A stretch of 64,000 bases of DNA from Pseudoalteromonas luteoviolacea. GTDB taxonomy: Bacteria; Pseudomonadota; Gammaproteobacteria; Enterobacterales; Alteromonadaceae. Location: the NCBI RefSeq assembly GCF_001750165.1, contig NZ_CP015411.1:953501-1017500 (forward strand), given 5' to 3'. The notes beneath the pieces are model-generated. The model made no database searches. It had not been told where the DNA came from and saw only the letters and a program-made list of their open reading frames with translations. Below are positions 1-9,181 of this stretch, one piece after another. Position 1 is the first letter of the stretch; every line of letters starts with the position of its first letter. Position numbers and translations under genes: made by a program.

Positions 1-44
1 TTCTTTAAACTGCCTGCGGGTGAAAGTAGCTCTGGTACAAACAT
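1..44 (-). CDS. trhP: tRNA hydroxylation protein P / U32 peptidase family (5' end only)
   Basis: Only the first 14 codons are inside the window, read leftward from an ATG at 44..42. They translate as MFVPELLSPAGSLK, nearly the same as the start of E. coli YegQ (TrhP). That is a U32-family protein needed for prephenate-dependent hydroxylation of uridine-34 in some tRNAs. A GAGG ribosome-binding site lies just upstream on the minus strand. The gene is divergent from ndk, with about 216 bases between them. The call rests on the N-terminal motif alone (PELLSPAG is typical of this family), so the paralogous U32 proteins cannot be fully excluded. Confidence 0.75.
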   Translation of the reverse strand, partial: MFVPELLSPAGSLK

Positions 45-212
45 GTCTAGACCTCATACATTGAACTGGTTACAAGCCAGCTGCTGGGGAAATTAAAAAG
101 CGGCGCAGTATAAGGGAGATTGGTATAGGAGATTTTGACGTAGATCAGGTTTAATTCAGAGCAATACACAGTGTATTTTAACAAGGGTGTGGGCTTTTAC
201 GTCTAAAGCGCG

Positions 213-218
213 TATAAT
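213..218 (+). promoter_or_regulatory. probable -10 element of ndk promoter
   Basis: A perfect TATAAT lies 43 bases before the ndk start codon. No good -35 hexamer sits 16-18 bases upstream, so the promoter may rely on an activator or other contacts. This is inference from sequence only. Confidence 0.5.
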
Positions 219-260
219 TCGCGCCCGTAAATATCAACAATTATTATTGGAGCTAAAAAG

Positions 261-692
261 ATGGCTTTAGAGCGTACTTTTTCAATCGTTAAGCCTGATG
301 CGGTAGCTAAAAACCACATCGGTGCAATCTATAACCGTTTCGAGTCTGCTGGTCTTAAGATCGTTGCTTCTAAAATGGTTCACCTTTCTCAAGAGAAAGC
401 TGAAGGTTTCTACGCAGAGCACAAAGAGCGTCCTTTCTTCGGTGCACTAGTTGAGTTCATGACATCTGGCCCAGTAATGGTTCAGGTTCTTGAAGGTGAA
501 GACGCAGTTCGCAAGAACCGTGAAATCATGGGTGCTACTAACCCTGCAGAAGCACTAGCTGGTACTTTACGCGCTGACTACGCTGACAGCATCGACGAGA
601 ACGCGGTACACGGTTCAGACGCGACTGAATCAGCTGCTCGCGAAATCGCTTACTTCTTCAGCGACGAAGAAATCTGCCCTCGTACTCGTTAA
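261..692 (+). CDS. ndk: nucleoside diphosphate kinase
   Basis: Cytosolic enzyme that moves the gamma-phosphate of ATP to other nucleoside diphosphates through a phosphohistidine, keeping NTP and dNTP pools balanced. The 143-residue length matches bacterial Ndk. The NAVHGSD motif places the catalytic histidine at residue 117, and the N-terminal ERTFSIVKPDA stretch is the family signature. The start is supported by a GGAG box 8 bases upstream of ATG. It is transcribed alone: a -10 box lies upstream and a strong hairpin terminator follows at 711-735. Codon use looks highly biased, as expected for an abundant housekeeping enzyme. Confidence 0.97.
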   Translation: MALERTFSIVKPDAVAKNHIGAIYNRFESAGLKIVASKMVHLSQEKAEGFYAEHKERPFFGALVEFMTSGPVMVQVLEGEDAVRKNREIMGATNPAEALAGTLRADYADSIDENAVHGSDATESAAREIAYFFSDEEICPRTR

Positions 693-710
693 TTTCGAGT
701 TGAGCAGATG

Positions 711-735
711 AAAAAGGGCTCTAGGGCCCTTTTTT
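711..735 (+). terminator. Rho-independent terminator of ndk
   Basis: A 9-bp perfect stem (711-719 with 726-734) with a 6-base loop. Its right arm runs into a T tract. It lies 18 bases after the ndk stop codon. Confidence 0.9.
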
Positions 736-801
736 AATCTCTTTAATACGTATTGATCGTTTTGAAAAGCAATTGGGGTGTTTTTGAAAGCGATTACATC
801 A

Positions 802-830
802 TTGCGATGTTTGATTGATTTTTGTACAAT
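802..830 (+). promoter_or_regulatory. sigma70-type promoter of the rlmN operon
   Basis: TTGCGA (802-807) and TACAAT (825-830) are separated by 17 bases and lie about 50 bases before the rlmN start. Both hexamers match consensus well, so this is a likely main promoter for rlmN-pilW-rodZ-ispG. Confidence 0.65.
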
Positions 831-882
831 TGCGCGCTTTTATTTATGTTGTTCAATCCGTCACCTGAACTGAGGTTGTTTC

Positions 883-2013
883 ATGGCCACGACTGAGAAA
901 AAAATTAACCTATTAGATTTAAACCGCGAGGGGATGCGCGAGTTATTTGCTTCATTTGGCGAAAAGCCATTCCGCGCCGATCAGGTGATGAAGTGGATAT
1001 ACCATTTTGGTATCGATAACTTTGATGATATGAGCAATATCAATAAAAAGTTAAGAGCAAAACTGCAAAGCCAGTGCGAAATTAAAGCGCCTGAAATTTC
1101 AGTAAAGCAGGTTGCAAGTGATGGCACGATTAAATATGCAATGATTCTTGAGGGGGGTCAGGAAGTAGAGACTGTATGGATCCCTGAAAAAGACCGTGCT
1201 ACATTGTGTGTTTCTTCACAGGTTGGCTGTGCACTAGAGTGTACTTTCTGTTCGACTGCTCAACAAGGTTTCAACCGTAACTTGAAAGTGTCTGAAATCA
1301 TTGGTCAGGTGTGGCGTGTTGCGACCGACATTGGCCTTCATGATGGCGACAGCACCAAGCGACCCATTACCAATGTTGTCATGATGGGCATGGGTGAGCC
1401 CTTGCTAAACATCAATAACGTTGTACCTGCGATGGAATTGATGATGGATGACTGGGCGTTTGGCTTGTCTAAGCGTCGAGTCACGTTGAGTACATCAGGG
1501 GTGGTACCTGCATTAGATATATTAAAAGAGAAAATTGACGTTGCTTTGGCGATTTCTCTTCATGCGCCTAATAACCCTCTTCGTGATGAACTGGTGCCAA
1601 TCAATAAGAAGTACCCAATTGAAGAGTTTCTAGCAGCATGTCGTCGCTATATTGATGGCTCAAAGGCAAACAAAGATGTCACCATTGAGTACGTGATGTT
1701 GCAAGGGGTGAACGACAGCACAGATCATGCACATGAGTTGGTGCAAGTGTTAAAGGGCACACCGTCGAAAATTAATTTGATCCCATTCAACCCGTTCCCT
1801 GGTAATGAGTACGGTCGTTCGAGCAATAGCCGAATCGATCGCTTTTCTAAAGTGCTACAAGCTGCGGGCCTAACTTGTATTGTTCGACGCACACGTGGTG
1901 ATGATATTGACGCTGCTTGTGGTCAATTAGTAGGTGATGTCGTTGACAGAACCAAACGTGTTGTGAGAAAGCAGCAAAACCAAGACAATGCAATAACAGT
2001 AAAAGTAGGCTAA
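883..2013 (+). CDS. rlmN: dual-specificity 23S rRNA/tRNA C2-adenosine methyltransferase RlmN
   Basis: Radical-SAM enzyme that methylates C2 of A2503 in 23S rRNA and of A37 in some tRNAs, affecting translational accuracy. The CxxxCxxC cluster motif is at residues 116, 120 and 123. The methyl-carrying C-terminal cysteine is at residue 346, within DDIDAACGQL. Its 376 residues fit the family. A GAGG box precedes the ATG. It heads a rightward set (rlmN, pilW, rodZ, ispG) with the same order as in E. coli and other gammaproteobacteria. The likely promoter is at 802-830. Confidence 0.96.
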   Translation: MATTEKKINLLDLNREGMRELFASFGEKPFRADQVMKWIYHFGIDNFDDMSNINKKLRAKLQSQCEIKAPEISVKQVASDGTIKYAMILEGGQEVETVWIPEKDRATLCVSSQVGCALECTFCSTAQQGFNRNLKVSEIIGQVWRVATDIGLHDGDSTKRPITNVVMMGMGEPLLNINNVVPAMELMMDDWAFGLSKRRVTLSTSGVVPALDILKEKIDVALAISLHAPNNPLRDELVPINKKYPIEEFLAACRRYIDGSKANKDVTIEYVMLQGVNDSTDHAHELVQVLKGTPSKINLIPFNPFPGNEYGRSSNSRIDRFSKVLQAAGLTCIVRRTRGDDIDAACGQLVGDVVDRTKRVVRKQQNQDNAITVKVG

Positions 2014-2080
2014 AAAATAGATGAAACACAGTGGCTTTGAGGTAATATAGAGTCACTGTGTCTTAGCAAAAAGGTGGTCA

Positions 2081-3766
2081 ATGCCTGCTTTAAAGGATGG
2101 TTTACTCACTCAGTTATCATTTTGTACATCTCGGCGTATGCTGAGCGGTATCTGTGGTGTTGTGGTATTAGCGAGTCTAAGTGGTTGTGTAACTGAAACA
2201 CGTTATGCAAACAACAATAAGCCAGTAGTGCAAAAAAAGACCAACAATAAAGATGCGGCTAAAACCCGTATTGCCCTTGCCTTACAGTATCTCAACGCGG
2301 GTAATAATACCCAAGCGAAATATAATCTTGATAGGGCTTTGAACTTAGCGCCCAAATTGCCTGAAAGCCATTATGCGCTTGCGTATTACTTTGAACAAGT
2401 CGGCGAAAATGAAAAAGCGCAAAATGCGTATGTCAGTGCCTTGAAGTACGGCCCAAATGACCCCAACACACGCAATAACTATGGCGCTTTTTTATGTCGT
2501 ATCGGAGATTACGACGCTGCGACTGAACAATTTTTTAAAGCCATTGATATCCCGAGTTACCTGCGTGTCGCAGAGAGCTACGAAAATCTTGCACTGTGCG
2601 CGCTGCGTCAGGACAACTTTGATCTCGCATTAGAGTATTTGAAACGCGCCTTAGATCATAACTCTCAGCGTCAATCTGTGCTGATCTTGATGGCCAGTGT
2701 GTTTTATGCGAAAAGTGAGTTACACCGAGCTGAAGATGTACTCAAGGTTTACGCCAATAAAGGGTTCGTTTCAGCTCGAGGGATGCTGCTTGAGCATCTA
2801 TTGTCTGCCAGAATGGGGCGCTTGCAATATGCGCAAGAGCTAGAGACTTTGCTGTTACAAACTTATCCAAGTTCTGTTGAAGCACGCTTGATGTTAAATA
2901 ACACATTGCAGTTGAGTGAATTCGAGCAATTGAAAGAGCAATATAGAGTCGCTCAGCTTAATAAGATCACTCAACTTGATGACAGCCGCGTGGTGGCTAA
3001 TCCGCAAATTAAAATAAAGCGTAAAGTACCTGAAGTTGCACACAATGAAGAGAATCGTGTATTAGCAGATGATGCAAATCAAAAAGCGACGTCTTCTTAC
3101 TCATTGCTCACAAAAGCAAAGCACTCTGTTTCTCAGGCATCGAATGAGCAAAGTCAACAGAGCGCAGTGAGAGACAACTCTGAAACTGATTCTGCAATAT
3201 TCACCGATGGTTCACGCGCACAACGTACAGTAGCACTGCGCGAAAATACAATAGACCCCGATATTGTTATTACTGAACAACAGGACGAGTCCAAAGTACG
3301 TTTTATAACGACACCCAAGAAAGTTGATACTGAGCAAGTGGTTTTTCATCGGGTAGATCCGAGTGAGATAACTTTTTCCCGAGAGCCACTAGCGAGCAGC
3401 ATTGAGTTTGATGATTCAGGGCGAATGCTGAATGAGGAAGTACTGCTTCCTGAAGTACCGACACACCGTATTGAAATGGGAGAAAACCTGTTCAGTATAT
3501 CAGTAAAATATAATATTAAGCTTGAAAAGTTGCTAAAATGGAATGCGCTAAAAAAGTCTGATCGGCTTACAGTCGGGCAAGTTGTTTTTTTAAATGACCC
3601 TATTACGACACATGCTATCGTACAAGGTGAGTCATTGTTTGATATTGCCATAAAGCATAAGTTATTAATTGATGACTTAATGCGCTGGAACAGATTAACA
3701 CCTGATGTTGCCCTAACGCCTGGGCGACGCATTTTAATAGTAGACCCTAATAACTATATTTTATGA
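2081..3766 (+). CDS. pilW: PilW/PilF-type TPR lipoprotein with C-terminal LysM-like repeats
   Basis: Predicted outer-membrane lipoprotein (561 aa) of the PilF/PilW class, which helps assemble or stabilise the type IV pilus secretin. The signal peptide is unusual: a 20-residue N-region with RR precedes the hydrophobic core, and the lipobox is LSGC. A strong AAGGTGG box 4 bases before the ATG supports this long start; an internal Met at residue 20 is the alternative. TPR repeats fill roughly residues 60-280. A low-complexity linker rich in S, Q and E follows. Two LysM-like repeats (about 461-509 and 510-561) end the protein. Known PilF/PilW proteins are about 250 residues and lack LysM, so the extension is notable. 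The stop overlaps the rodZ start by 4 bases. Confidence 0.82.
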   Translation: MPALKDGLLTQLSFCTSRRMLSGICGVVVLASLSGCVTETRYANNNKPVVQKKTNNKDAAKTRIALALQYLNAGNNTQAKYNLDRALNLAPKLPESHYALAYYFEQVGENEKAQNAYVSALKYGPNDPNTRNNYGAFLCRIGDYDAATEQFFKAIDIPSYLRVAESYENLALCALRQDNFDLALEYLKRALDHNSQRQSVLILMASVFYAKSELHRAEDVLKVYANKGFVSARGMLLEHLLSARMGRLQYAQELETLLLQTYPSSVEARLMLNNTLQLSEFEQLKEQYRVAQLNKITQLDDSRVVANPQIKIKRKVPEVAHNEENRVLADDANQKATSSYSLLTKAKHSVSQASNEQSQQSAVRDNSETDSAIFTDGSRAQRTVALRENTIDPDIVITEQQDESKVRFITTPKKVDTEQVVFHRVDPSEITFSREPLASSIEFDDSGRMLNEEVLLPEVPTHRIEMGENLFSISVKYNIKLEKLLKWNALKKSDRLTVGQVVFLNDPITTHAIVQGESLFDIAIKHKLLIDDLMRWNRLTPDVALTPGRRILIVDPNNYIL

Positions 3767-4752
3767 ATCTAGAAGAGAATGAAACGAAGACCGAGTCAAT
3801 ATCGCTCGGTCAGACCTTAGCAAACGCCAGAACAGAGCAGAGTTTAAGCTTTGATGATATTGCTGCTCGTTTAAAACTAAATCACAGCCAAATTACTAAG
3901 CTAGAGAATGATGAATATCAAACTTTGGGACCAGAGACGTTTGTAAGAGGTTATATCAAAAGTTACAGCTCGTTACTCGGGTTAGACAGTGAAAGTGTCT
4001 TAGCCCTATATGAGACGCCTGATGTGCCAGAACAGAAGCGCAATATGAAAAGCTTTTCTCGGCGCACAGAAAAAGAGGCCAATGATAATCGGCTGATGGT
4101 CGTCAGTTATTTGATGCTCATTGTGTTTGTTGGCTTGTCGGCATTTTGGTGGTGGCAAACAGCAAGTAAAAAGGACTCTAGCGAGGAAATTAGTGGCTTG
4201 AGTGAGGCAATTGCGACGCAAAGCTCGTCAGTTACCCCTACTTCAGAAGCATCTCCGACAAAGGCGATTGAGCCAATGGTTACTGAGCAACAAACTGTGG
4301 CAAGTCAAAAAAATGAGCTTAGTGAGTCATTCAATATGGAAGTTGCACCAACAACGGAATCAGTAAATAGTGATGCTCAGCAAGTCACCGAGCAACAAAG
4401 TAGCTCAGTTAATCCAGTTGCTGATGAAAGCTTCAATGTACAAATACAAGGCTCTGAGTCACCTGTTCGATCGCCAGAGTCTCAAAATACGCTTGCTACA
4501 CCTTCTATGAGTCAAGTTGTCATGTATTTTGAACAAGATAGTTGGGTAGAGATCTTTGATGCAACCCAAGAAAGAGTTGCATTTGGTGTAAAAAAAGCTG
4601 GTTATACAATGACAGTCACAGGCCAAGCGCCTTTTTCTGTTGTGCTAGGTAAACACCAAGTGGTAAGTATTGAATTGGATGGTCAACCGATCGATATATC
4701 TGGATTACCACGAAATCGTTTAGCAAAATTTAAATTACCGTTAGCAGAGTAG
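3763..4752 (+). CDS. rodZ: cytoskeleton protein RodZ
   Basis: Bitopic inner-membrane protein that links MreB filaments to the elongasome and sets rod shape. The 329 residues show a Cro/Xre-type helix-turn-helix domain at about 15-80. A juxtamembrane basic stretch (RR near 100) and one transmembrane helix at 111-131 follow. A long S/T/Q/E-rich periplasmic linker leads to the C-terminal RodZ domain (about 245-325). The ATG overlaps the upstream TPR lipoprotein stop (ATGA), indicating translational coupling. ispG starts 5 bases after the stop. This order is conserved in gammaproteobacteria. Confidence 0.94.
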   Translation: MNLEENETKTESISLGQTLANARTEQSLSFDDIAARLKLNHSQITKLENDEYQTLGPETFVRGYIKSYSSLLGLDSESVLALYETPDVPEQKRNMKSFSRRTEKEANDNRLMVVSYLMLIVFVGLSAFWWWQTASKKDSSEEISGLSEAIATQSSSVTPTSEASPTKAIEPMVTEQQTVASQKNELSESFNMEVAPTTESVNSDAQQVTEQQSSSVNPVADESFNVQIQGSESPVRSPESQNTLATPSMSQVVMYFEQDSWVEIFDATQERVAFGVKKAGYTMTVTGQAPFSVVLGKHQVVSIELDGQPIDISGLPRNRLAKFKLPLAE

Positions 4753-4757
4753 TCGTC

Positions 4758-5879
4758 ATGTTTTCAGAATCTCCCATAAAACGAAGAAAGTCCACACGTA
4801 TCAATGTTGGTAATGTTCCCATTGGCGATGGCGCGCCAATTGCTGTGCAATCGATGACAAACACGGACACCTTGGATGTTGATGCCACTGTGGCGCAGAT
4901 CCGTGCTATTCAAGATGCTGGCGCGGATATCGTGCGTGTTTCTGTTCCGACGATGGATGCAGCGGAAGCATTCAAAAGCATTAAAGAACAAGTGGATATC
5001 CCACTTGTAGCGGATATACATTTTGACTATCGAATTGCTTTGAAAGTGGCGCAATATGGCGTTGATTGCTTGCGTATTAACCCCGGAAACATTGGTAGCG
5101 AAGACAGAATAAGAGCGGTTGTTGACGCAGCGCAAGAGCGTAATATTCCAATTCGTATAGGGGTAAATGGCGGATCACTGGAGCGCGATTTACAAGAGAA
5201 ATATGGAGAGCCGACACCGGAAGCGTTGCTTGAATCTGCAATGCGTCATGTGGAAATTTTGCAGCGATTAAACTTCGATCAGTTTAAAGTGTCTGTGAAA
5301 GCATCAGATGTATTTTTGGCTGTTGGCGCCTATCGCTTACTGGCCAAAGAAATTGATCAACCTTTGCACTTAGGTATTACCGAAGCAGGTGGCTTTAGAG
5401 CCGGTTCTGTAAAGTCAGCAGTGGGTTTAGGTATGCTACTTGCCGAAGGGATTGGTGATACATTGCGTGTATCACTGGCAGCAGATCCAGTACAAGAAAT
5501 CAAAGTTGGCTTTGATATTTTAAAGTCTTTGCGGATCCGTTCCCGAGGTATTAATTTCATCGCTTGCCCTAGTTGCTCAAGGCAAGAGTTTGATGTAGTC
5601 AATACCATGAACCAATTAGAAGAAAGGTTAGAAGATATCATCTCACCAATCACGGTTTCTGTTATTGGTTGTGTTGTAAACGGACCTGGTGAAGCGCTGG
5701 TGAGTGACCTTGGTTTAGCGGGGGCTAATCGTCGCTCAGGCCTTTATATCAATGGTGAGCGTCAAAAGACGAGAATTGACAACGATAACATCGTTGAACA
5801 ATTAGAAGAGCAAGTACGAGATTACGTTGCTAAAAAAGAAGCTCAACCGAGCATAGATGTTAAAATTATCGAAGAATAG
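4758..5879 (+). CDS. ispG: flavodoxin-dependent (E)-4-hydroxy-3-methylbut-2-enyl-diphosphate synthase
   Basis: Penultimate enzyme of the MEP isoprenoid pathway. It reductively opens MEcPP to HMBPP using a [4Fe-4S] cluster. The 373-residue length is typical for the bacterial form. An N-terminal TIM-barrel region (VQSMTNTDT, IRVGVNGGSL-like) is followed by the cluster cysteines in CPSC and in GCVVNGPGEA near residue 305. It sits 5 bases downstream of rodZ, with a GTAG-type weak ribosome-binding site that overlaps the rodZ stop. It is the last gene of the rlmN transcript; the next promoter lies in the 142-base gap to hisS. Confidence 0.97.
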   Translation: MFSESPIKRRKSTRINVGNVPIGDGAPIAVQSMTNTDTLDVDATVAQIRAIQDAGADIVRVSVPTMDAAEAFKSIKEQVDIPLVADIHFDYRIALKVAQYGVDCLRINPGNIGSEDRIRAVVDAAQERNIPIRIGVNGGSLERDLQEKYGEPTPEALLESAMRHVEILQRLNFDQFKVSVKASDVFLAVGAYRLLAKEIDQPLHLGITEAGGFRAGSVKSAVGLGMLLAEGIGDTLRVSLAADPVQEIKVGFDILKSLRIRSRGINFIACPSCSRQEFDVVNTMNQLEERLEDIISPITVSVIGCVVNGPGEALVSDLGLAGANRRSGLYINGERQKTRIDNDNIVEQLEEQVRDYVAKKEAQPSIDVKIIEE

Positions 5880-5904
5880 GCTTTTTGTAGGCAGATTTAA
5901 TTCG

Positions 5905-5932
5905 TTTACGTTTTAGGCGAGCTGGGTATAAT
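5905..5932 (+). promoter_or_regulatory. sigma70-type promoter of the hisS-yfgM-bamB group
   Basis: TTTACG (5905-5910) and a perfect TATAAT (5927-5932) are 16 bases apart, about 90 bases before the hisS start. Confidence 0.6.
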
Positions 5933-6021
5933 AGACGCATTTTATCGTACCGCATTCAGGGTTTTGTTGTATCCTGCGCTTGTATTTTTAAGAAAAGCAT
6001 AGTTAAAAATTAGGAATTTCA

Positions 6022-7299
6022 GTGGCAAAGCAAATTAAGGCAATTCGTGGCATGAAAGATTGCCTGCCGGGCACGACTCAGATCTGGCAAAAAGTTGAAG
6101 CGGCATTAAGAGATACAATGGGCGCATTCGGTTATCAGGAAATTCGTTTCCCTACTGTCGAATCAACAGATTTGTTTAAACGCTCTATCGGTGAAGTGAC
6201 CGATATCGTTGAAAAAGAAATGTATACATTTGAAGATCGCAATGGTGACTCACTGACTTTACGTCCAGAAGGGACTGCGGTATGTGTGAGAGCCGGTGTG
6301 GAAGGTGGATTACTTTATAACCAAGAGCAAAGACTTTGGTATATGGGTCCAATGTTCCGCCGTGAGCGTCCGCAAAAAGGCCGCTACCGTCAATTCCACC
6401 AATTTGGTGTCGAGACTTTTGGTATTGCGACTGCTGACATCGACGCTGAGCTAATCATCATGACTGCAAGACTTTGGAAGTCATTTGGTATCTCAGAGCA
6501 TGTTAGATTGGAACTTAACTCATTAGGCTCTAATGACGCGCGTGCGGCATATAAAGATATTTTAGTGGCGTATCTAGAACAGCATAAAGACAGGTTAGAT
6601 GAAGACTCATTACGTCGTATGTATACTAACCCGCTTCGTGTTCTAGATAGTAAGAATCCAGAAGTTCAAGCTGTGGTAGCAGATGCTCCAAAGCTGTCAG
6701 AGCATTTAGACGAAGAGTCAGTTCAACATTTTACAAATTTATGTGAACGTTTAGACGCGGCTGGCGTCGAATATCAGGTTAATGATAACTTGGTACGCGG
6801 TTTAGATTACTATAATCGCACTGTTTTTGAGTGGGTAACTGATAGTCTTGGTGCACAAGGTACGGTCTGTGCCGGTGGTCGCTACGATGGCTTAGTTGAA
6901 CAACTCGGTGGTAAAGGTACGCCTGCTGTTGGTTTTGCAATGGGCATGGAGCGTTTAATTTTACTGCTAGAAGAATTGAACAGTGTGGGTGAAATTCGTC
7001 GTAATGTAGATGTTTATGTTGCGGCGATGGGTGATGTTGCTAGTATCAAAGCGCCAGCAATTGCAGAGGAACTTCGCGATAGTGTGCCTGGGTTGAGAGT
7101 TCAAGTACACGCCGGTGGTGGTAACTTTAAGAAACAATTAAAGCGTGCAGATAACAGTGGTGCTGTTGTTGCGCTTATCTTTGGTGAAGATGAGATTGCA
7201 AACAATACAGTGACAATTAAGTATTTACGCGAACAAAAAGAACAATTGACTTTGCCTATGGTTGAAGCTCATGCGGTTTTGGCACAATTGGTAGGGTAA
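6022..7299 (+). CDS. hisS: histidyl-tRNA synthetase
   Basis: Class II aminoacyl-tRNA synthetase that charges tRNA-His. Its 425 residues match the bacterial form. Motif 2 (MFRRERPQKGRYRQFHQFG), the histidine-specific signatures LVRGLDYYNRTVFEW and GGRYDGL, and motif 3 (GFAMGMERL) are all visible. An anticodon-binding domain follows from about residue 330. The start codon is GTG at 6022, preceded by a TAGGA box; the following MAKQIKAIRGM matches the family N-terminus. yfgM follows 9 bases later and bamB follows that, as in E. coli. Confidence 0.97.
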   Translation: MAKQIKAIRGMKDCLPGTTQIWQKVEAALRDTMGAFGYQEIRFPTVESTDLFKRSIGEVTDIVEKEMYTFEDRNGDSLTLRPEGTAVCVRAGVEGGLLYNQEQRLWYMGPMFRRERPQKGRYRQFHQFGVETFGIATADIDAELIIMTARLWKSFGISEHVRLELNSLGSNDARAAYKDILVAYLEQHKDRLDEDSLRRMYTNPLRVLDSKNPEVQAVVADAPKLSEHLDEESVQHFTNLCERLDAAGVEYQVNDNLVRGLDYYNRTVFEWVTDSLGAQGTVCAGGRYDGLVEQLGGKGTPAVGFAMGMERLILLLEELNSVGEIRRNVDVYVAAMGDVASIKAPAIAEELRDSVPGLRVQVHAGGGNFKKQLKRADNSGAVVALIFGEDEIANNTVTIKYLREQKEQLTLPMVEAHAVLAQLVG

Positions 7300-7308
7300 G
7301 AGGTTAGA

Positions 7309-7923
7309 ATGGAAATTTATTCAACAGAAGAACAACAAGCTGAAGCGATAAAGAATTTTTTTAGAGAAAACGGGACTTCATTAGCCTTAGGTGCTGTTTT
7401 GGCTCTAGGTGGCTTATATGGTTGGAAGGCTTATAACCAAAATCAAATTGCATCAGCTGAAACAAGCTCAGAAGCGTATAATACTTTAATTGAAAGTGGT
7501 GAAGTATTATCAAAAAGTGATGCCTTTTTAGCGGATAATGCAGATTCTAACTATGCCGTGCTTGCTGCGTTTGTTGCTGCAAGAGAGGCGGTTGAAGCTG
7601 GTAAATTAGAACTGGCAGCAACAAAACTGCAGTTTGTAGTTGATACTGTTAAAAGCCCAGAACTAAAAGCAACGGCTTTACTTCGCTTAGCACGTGTTCA
7701 AGCTGCACAAGGTGAGTCAGAAAAAGCATTAAGTACGTTATCTCAGTCTGTTCCTGCTGGCTTTACAGCTCAAGTTGCTGAAGTAAAAGGCGACATTTAT
7801 TTGTCTCAAGGTGAAAAAGACAAAGCACGCGAGCAATACCAAGCAGCAATAGATGCGGATGGCGCTGAAAATAACGCGTTGCTGCAAATTAAGTTGGATG
7901 ACTTGGCAATCGTGTCAAACTAA
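7309..7923 (+). CDS. yfgM: ancillary SecYEG translocon subunit YfgM
   Basis: Single-pass inner-membrane protein (204 aa). A short cytosolic N-terminus is followed by a transmembrane helix at about 22-39 and a periplasmic TPR-like domain. In E. coli, YfgM works with PpiD at the Sec translocon and also tunes the Rcs response; that role is inferred here by homology. The ribosome-binding site is AGAGG, 6 bases before the ATG. It lies between hisS and bamB in the conserved order, with gaps of 9 bases on both sides. Confidence 0.9.
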   Translation: MEIYSTEEQQAEAIKNFFRENGTSLALGAVLALGGLYGWKAYNQNQIASAETSSEAYNTLIESGEVLSKSDAFLADNADSNYAVLAAFVAAREAVEAGKLELAATKLQFVVDTVKSPELKATALLRLARVQAAQGESEKALSTLSQSVPAGFTAQVAEVKGDIYLSQGEKDKAREQYQAAIDADGAENNALLQIKLDDLAIVSN

Positions 7924-7932
7924 GGAGTAGCC

Positions 7933-9108
7933 ATGAAGAAGTTGACAATGGCCTCACTGGCATTGTGTATGGCATCGTTAATGGGGTGTTCATCAAGCGA
8001 TGATGAAGAGGAGTTGGTACTCCCTGAGATCGTCAATCAATTTGAACCTCAGACAGTTTGGCAAGAATCTCTTGGTGATGGAGTTGAGCATTATTTTTCA
8101 CGTCTGATACCAACATCACATGACAATCGTGTTTTTGCTGCAGAGCGAAAAGGCCTTGTTGCTGCTTACAATGCAGAAGATGGTGAGCAACTGTGGGTCA
8201 TTGATACGCGTAAAGATACTTCAATTTGGCCATGGGCAGATGATGACTCAGCCAAGTTATCTGGTGGTATATTACAAGCGTACGGTAAGATATATATTGG
8301 TTCAGAGCACGGTGAAGTAATTGCATTAGATCGTGAAACTGGCGAGGTCGTTTGGCGTAAATCTGTGCCTGGTGAAGCTTTATCGTCACCGAGCGCCGGT
8401 GATGGACTCGTTTATGTCAACTTAGGCTCAGGAAAACTATTGGCCTTACACCCTGATACTGGTGAAGAGCGATGGAGTTATGAGCAGGAAGTACCTGCGT
8501 TAACACTGCGTGGTCTTAGTTCACCTACTTCAGCAAATGGTGGGGTTTTGATTGGTGAGGAAAGCGGTAAGCTGAGTGTACTTATTGCTGATAGCGGATT
8601 TACTGCTTGGAGTACCGATGTTGCCTTAGCCGAGGGTGCTTCTGAATTTGAACGTTTGGTCGATGTCGATACAAAACCAATAGTATCCGGTGCGTATGTG
8701 TACACGATAGCGTATAATGGCAAGCTTGCTGCTATTGATGTGCGCAATGGCAACGCAGTTTGGGATCGAGAGTACAGTAGTTATCGTGATTTGGCGATTG
8801 AGCTGAATACTATTTACTTGGTAGATAGTGATGGTGTGCTCTATGCTCTAGATAAAGACTCTGGAACAGAACGTTGGAGCCAAGCAGGCCTGCGTGGTTG
8901 GTATTTAACCGCGCCTGCGGTTGCTGGTAATTATGTTGTCGTTGGCGATCAGGAAGGTAACCTGCATTGGCTCGATAAGCAGACTGGTGATTTGGTATCT
9001 CGTCAAGAGTTTGATGATTCGGGCTTTTTTGTAGAACCCATCGTGGTTGATGATAAGTTGATCGTGTATACCCGAGATGGTGAGATCAGTGCGATAAAAA
9101 TCCCTTAA
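7933..9108 (+). CDS. bamB: outer-membrane assembly lipoprotein BamB
   Basis: Lipoprotein of the BAM complex that scaffolds BamA during beta-barrel insertion. The 391 residues begin with a lipoprotein signal (lipobox LMGC, Cys19) followed by SSSDDEE, a +2 serine consistent with outer-membrane sorting. The rest is an eight-bladed PQQ-like beta-propeller with repeated motifs of the type G-x-[LV]-x-A-[LI]-D and GxxxW. A TAAGGAG box overlaps the yfgM stop region. The gene is closed by a terminator at 9134-9158, so der is probably transcribed mainly from elsewhere or by read-through. Confidence 0.95.
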   Translation: MKKLTMASLALCMASLMGCSSSDDEEELVLPEIVNQFEPQTVWQESLGDGVEHYFSRLIPTSHDNRVFAAERKGLVAAYNAEDGEQLWVIDTRKDTSIWPWADDDSAKLSGGILQAYGKIYIGSEHGEVIALDRETGEVVWRKSVPGEALSSPSAGDGLVYVNLGSGKLLALHPDTGEERWSYEQEVPALTLRGLSSPTSANGGVLIGEESGKLSVLIADSGFTAWSTDVALAEGASEFERLVDVDTKPIVSGAYVYTIAYNGKLAAIDVRNGNAVWDREYSSYRDLAIELNTIYLVDSDGVLYALDKDSGTERWSQAGLRGWYLTAPAVAGNYVVVGDQEGNLHWLDKQTGDLVSRQEFDDSGFFVEPIVVDDKLIVYTRDGEISAIKIP

Positions 9109-9133
9109 TCATCCCTGACGAAAAGGTTTTAGT

Positions 9134-9158
9134 AAGGCTTCGCACTGCGAAGCCTTTT
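9134..9158 (+). terminator. terminator between bamB and der
   Basis: A 10-bp perfect stem (9134-9143 with 9147-9156), 3-base loop, then a short T run. It lies 25 bases after the bamB stop and only 24 bases before the der start. Confidence 0.85.
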
Positions 9159-9181
9159 GTTGTTTAATGAAGAGGTAGTCT

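Noticed and set aside
1..96. Rightward partial frame ending at a TAA at 94-96
   Set aside because: The leftward frame matches the U32/TrhP N-terminus with a proper start and ribosome-binding site; the rightward one has no match.
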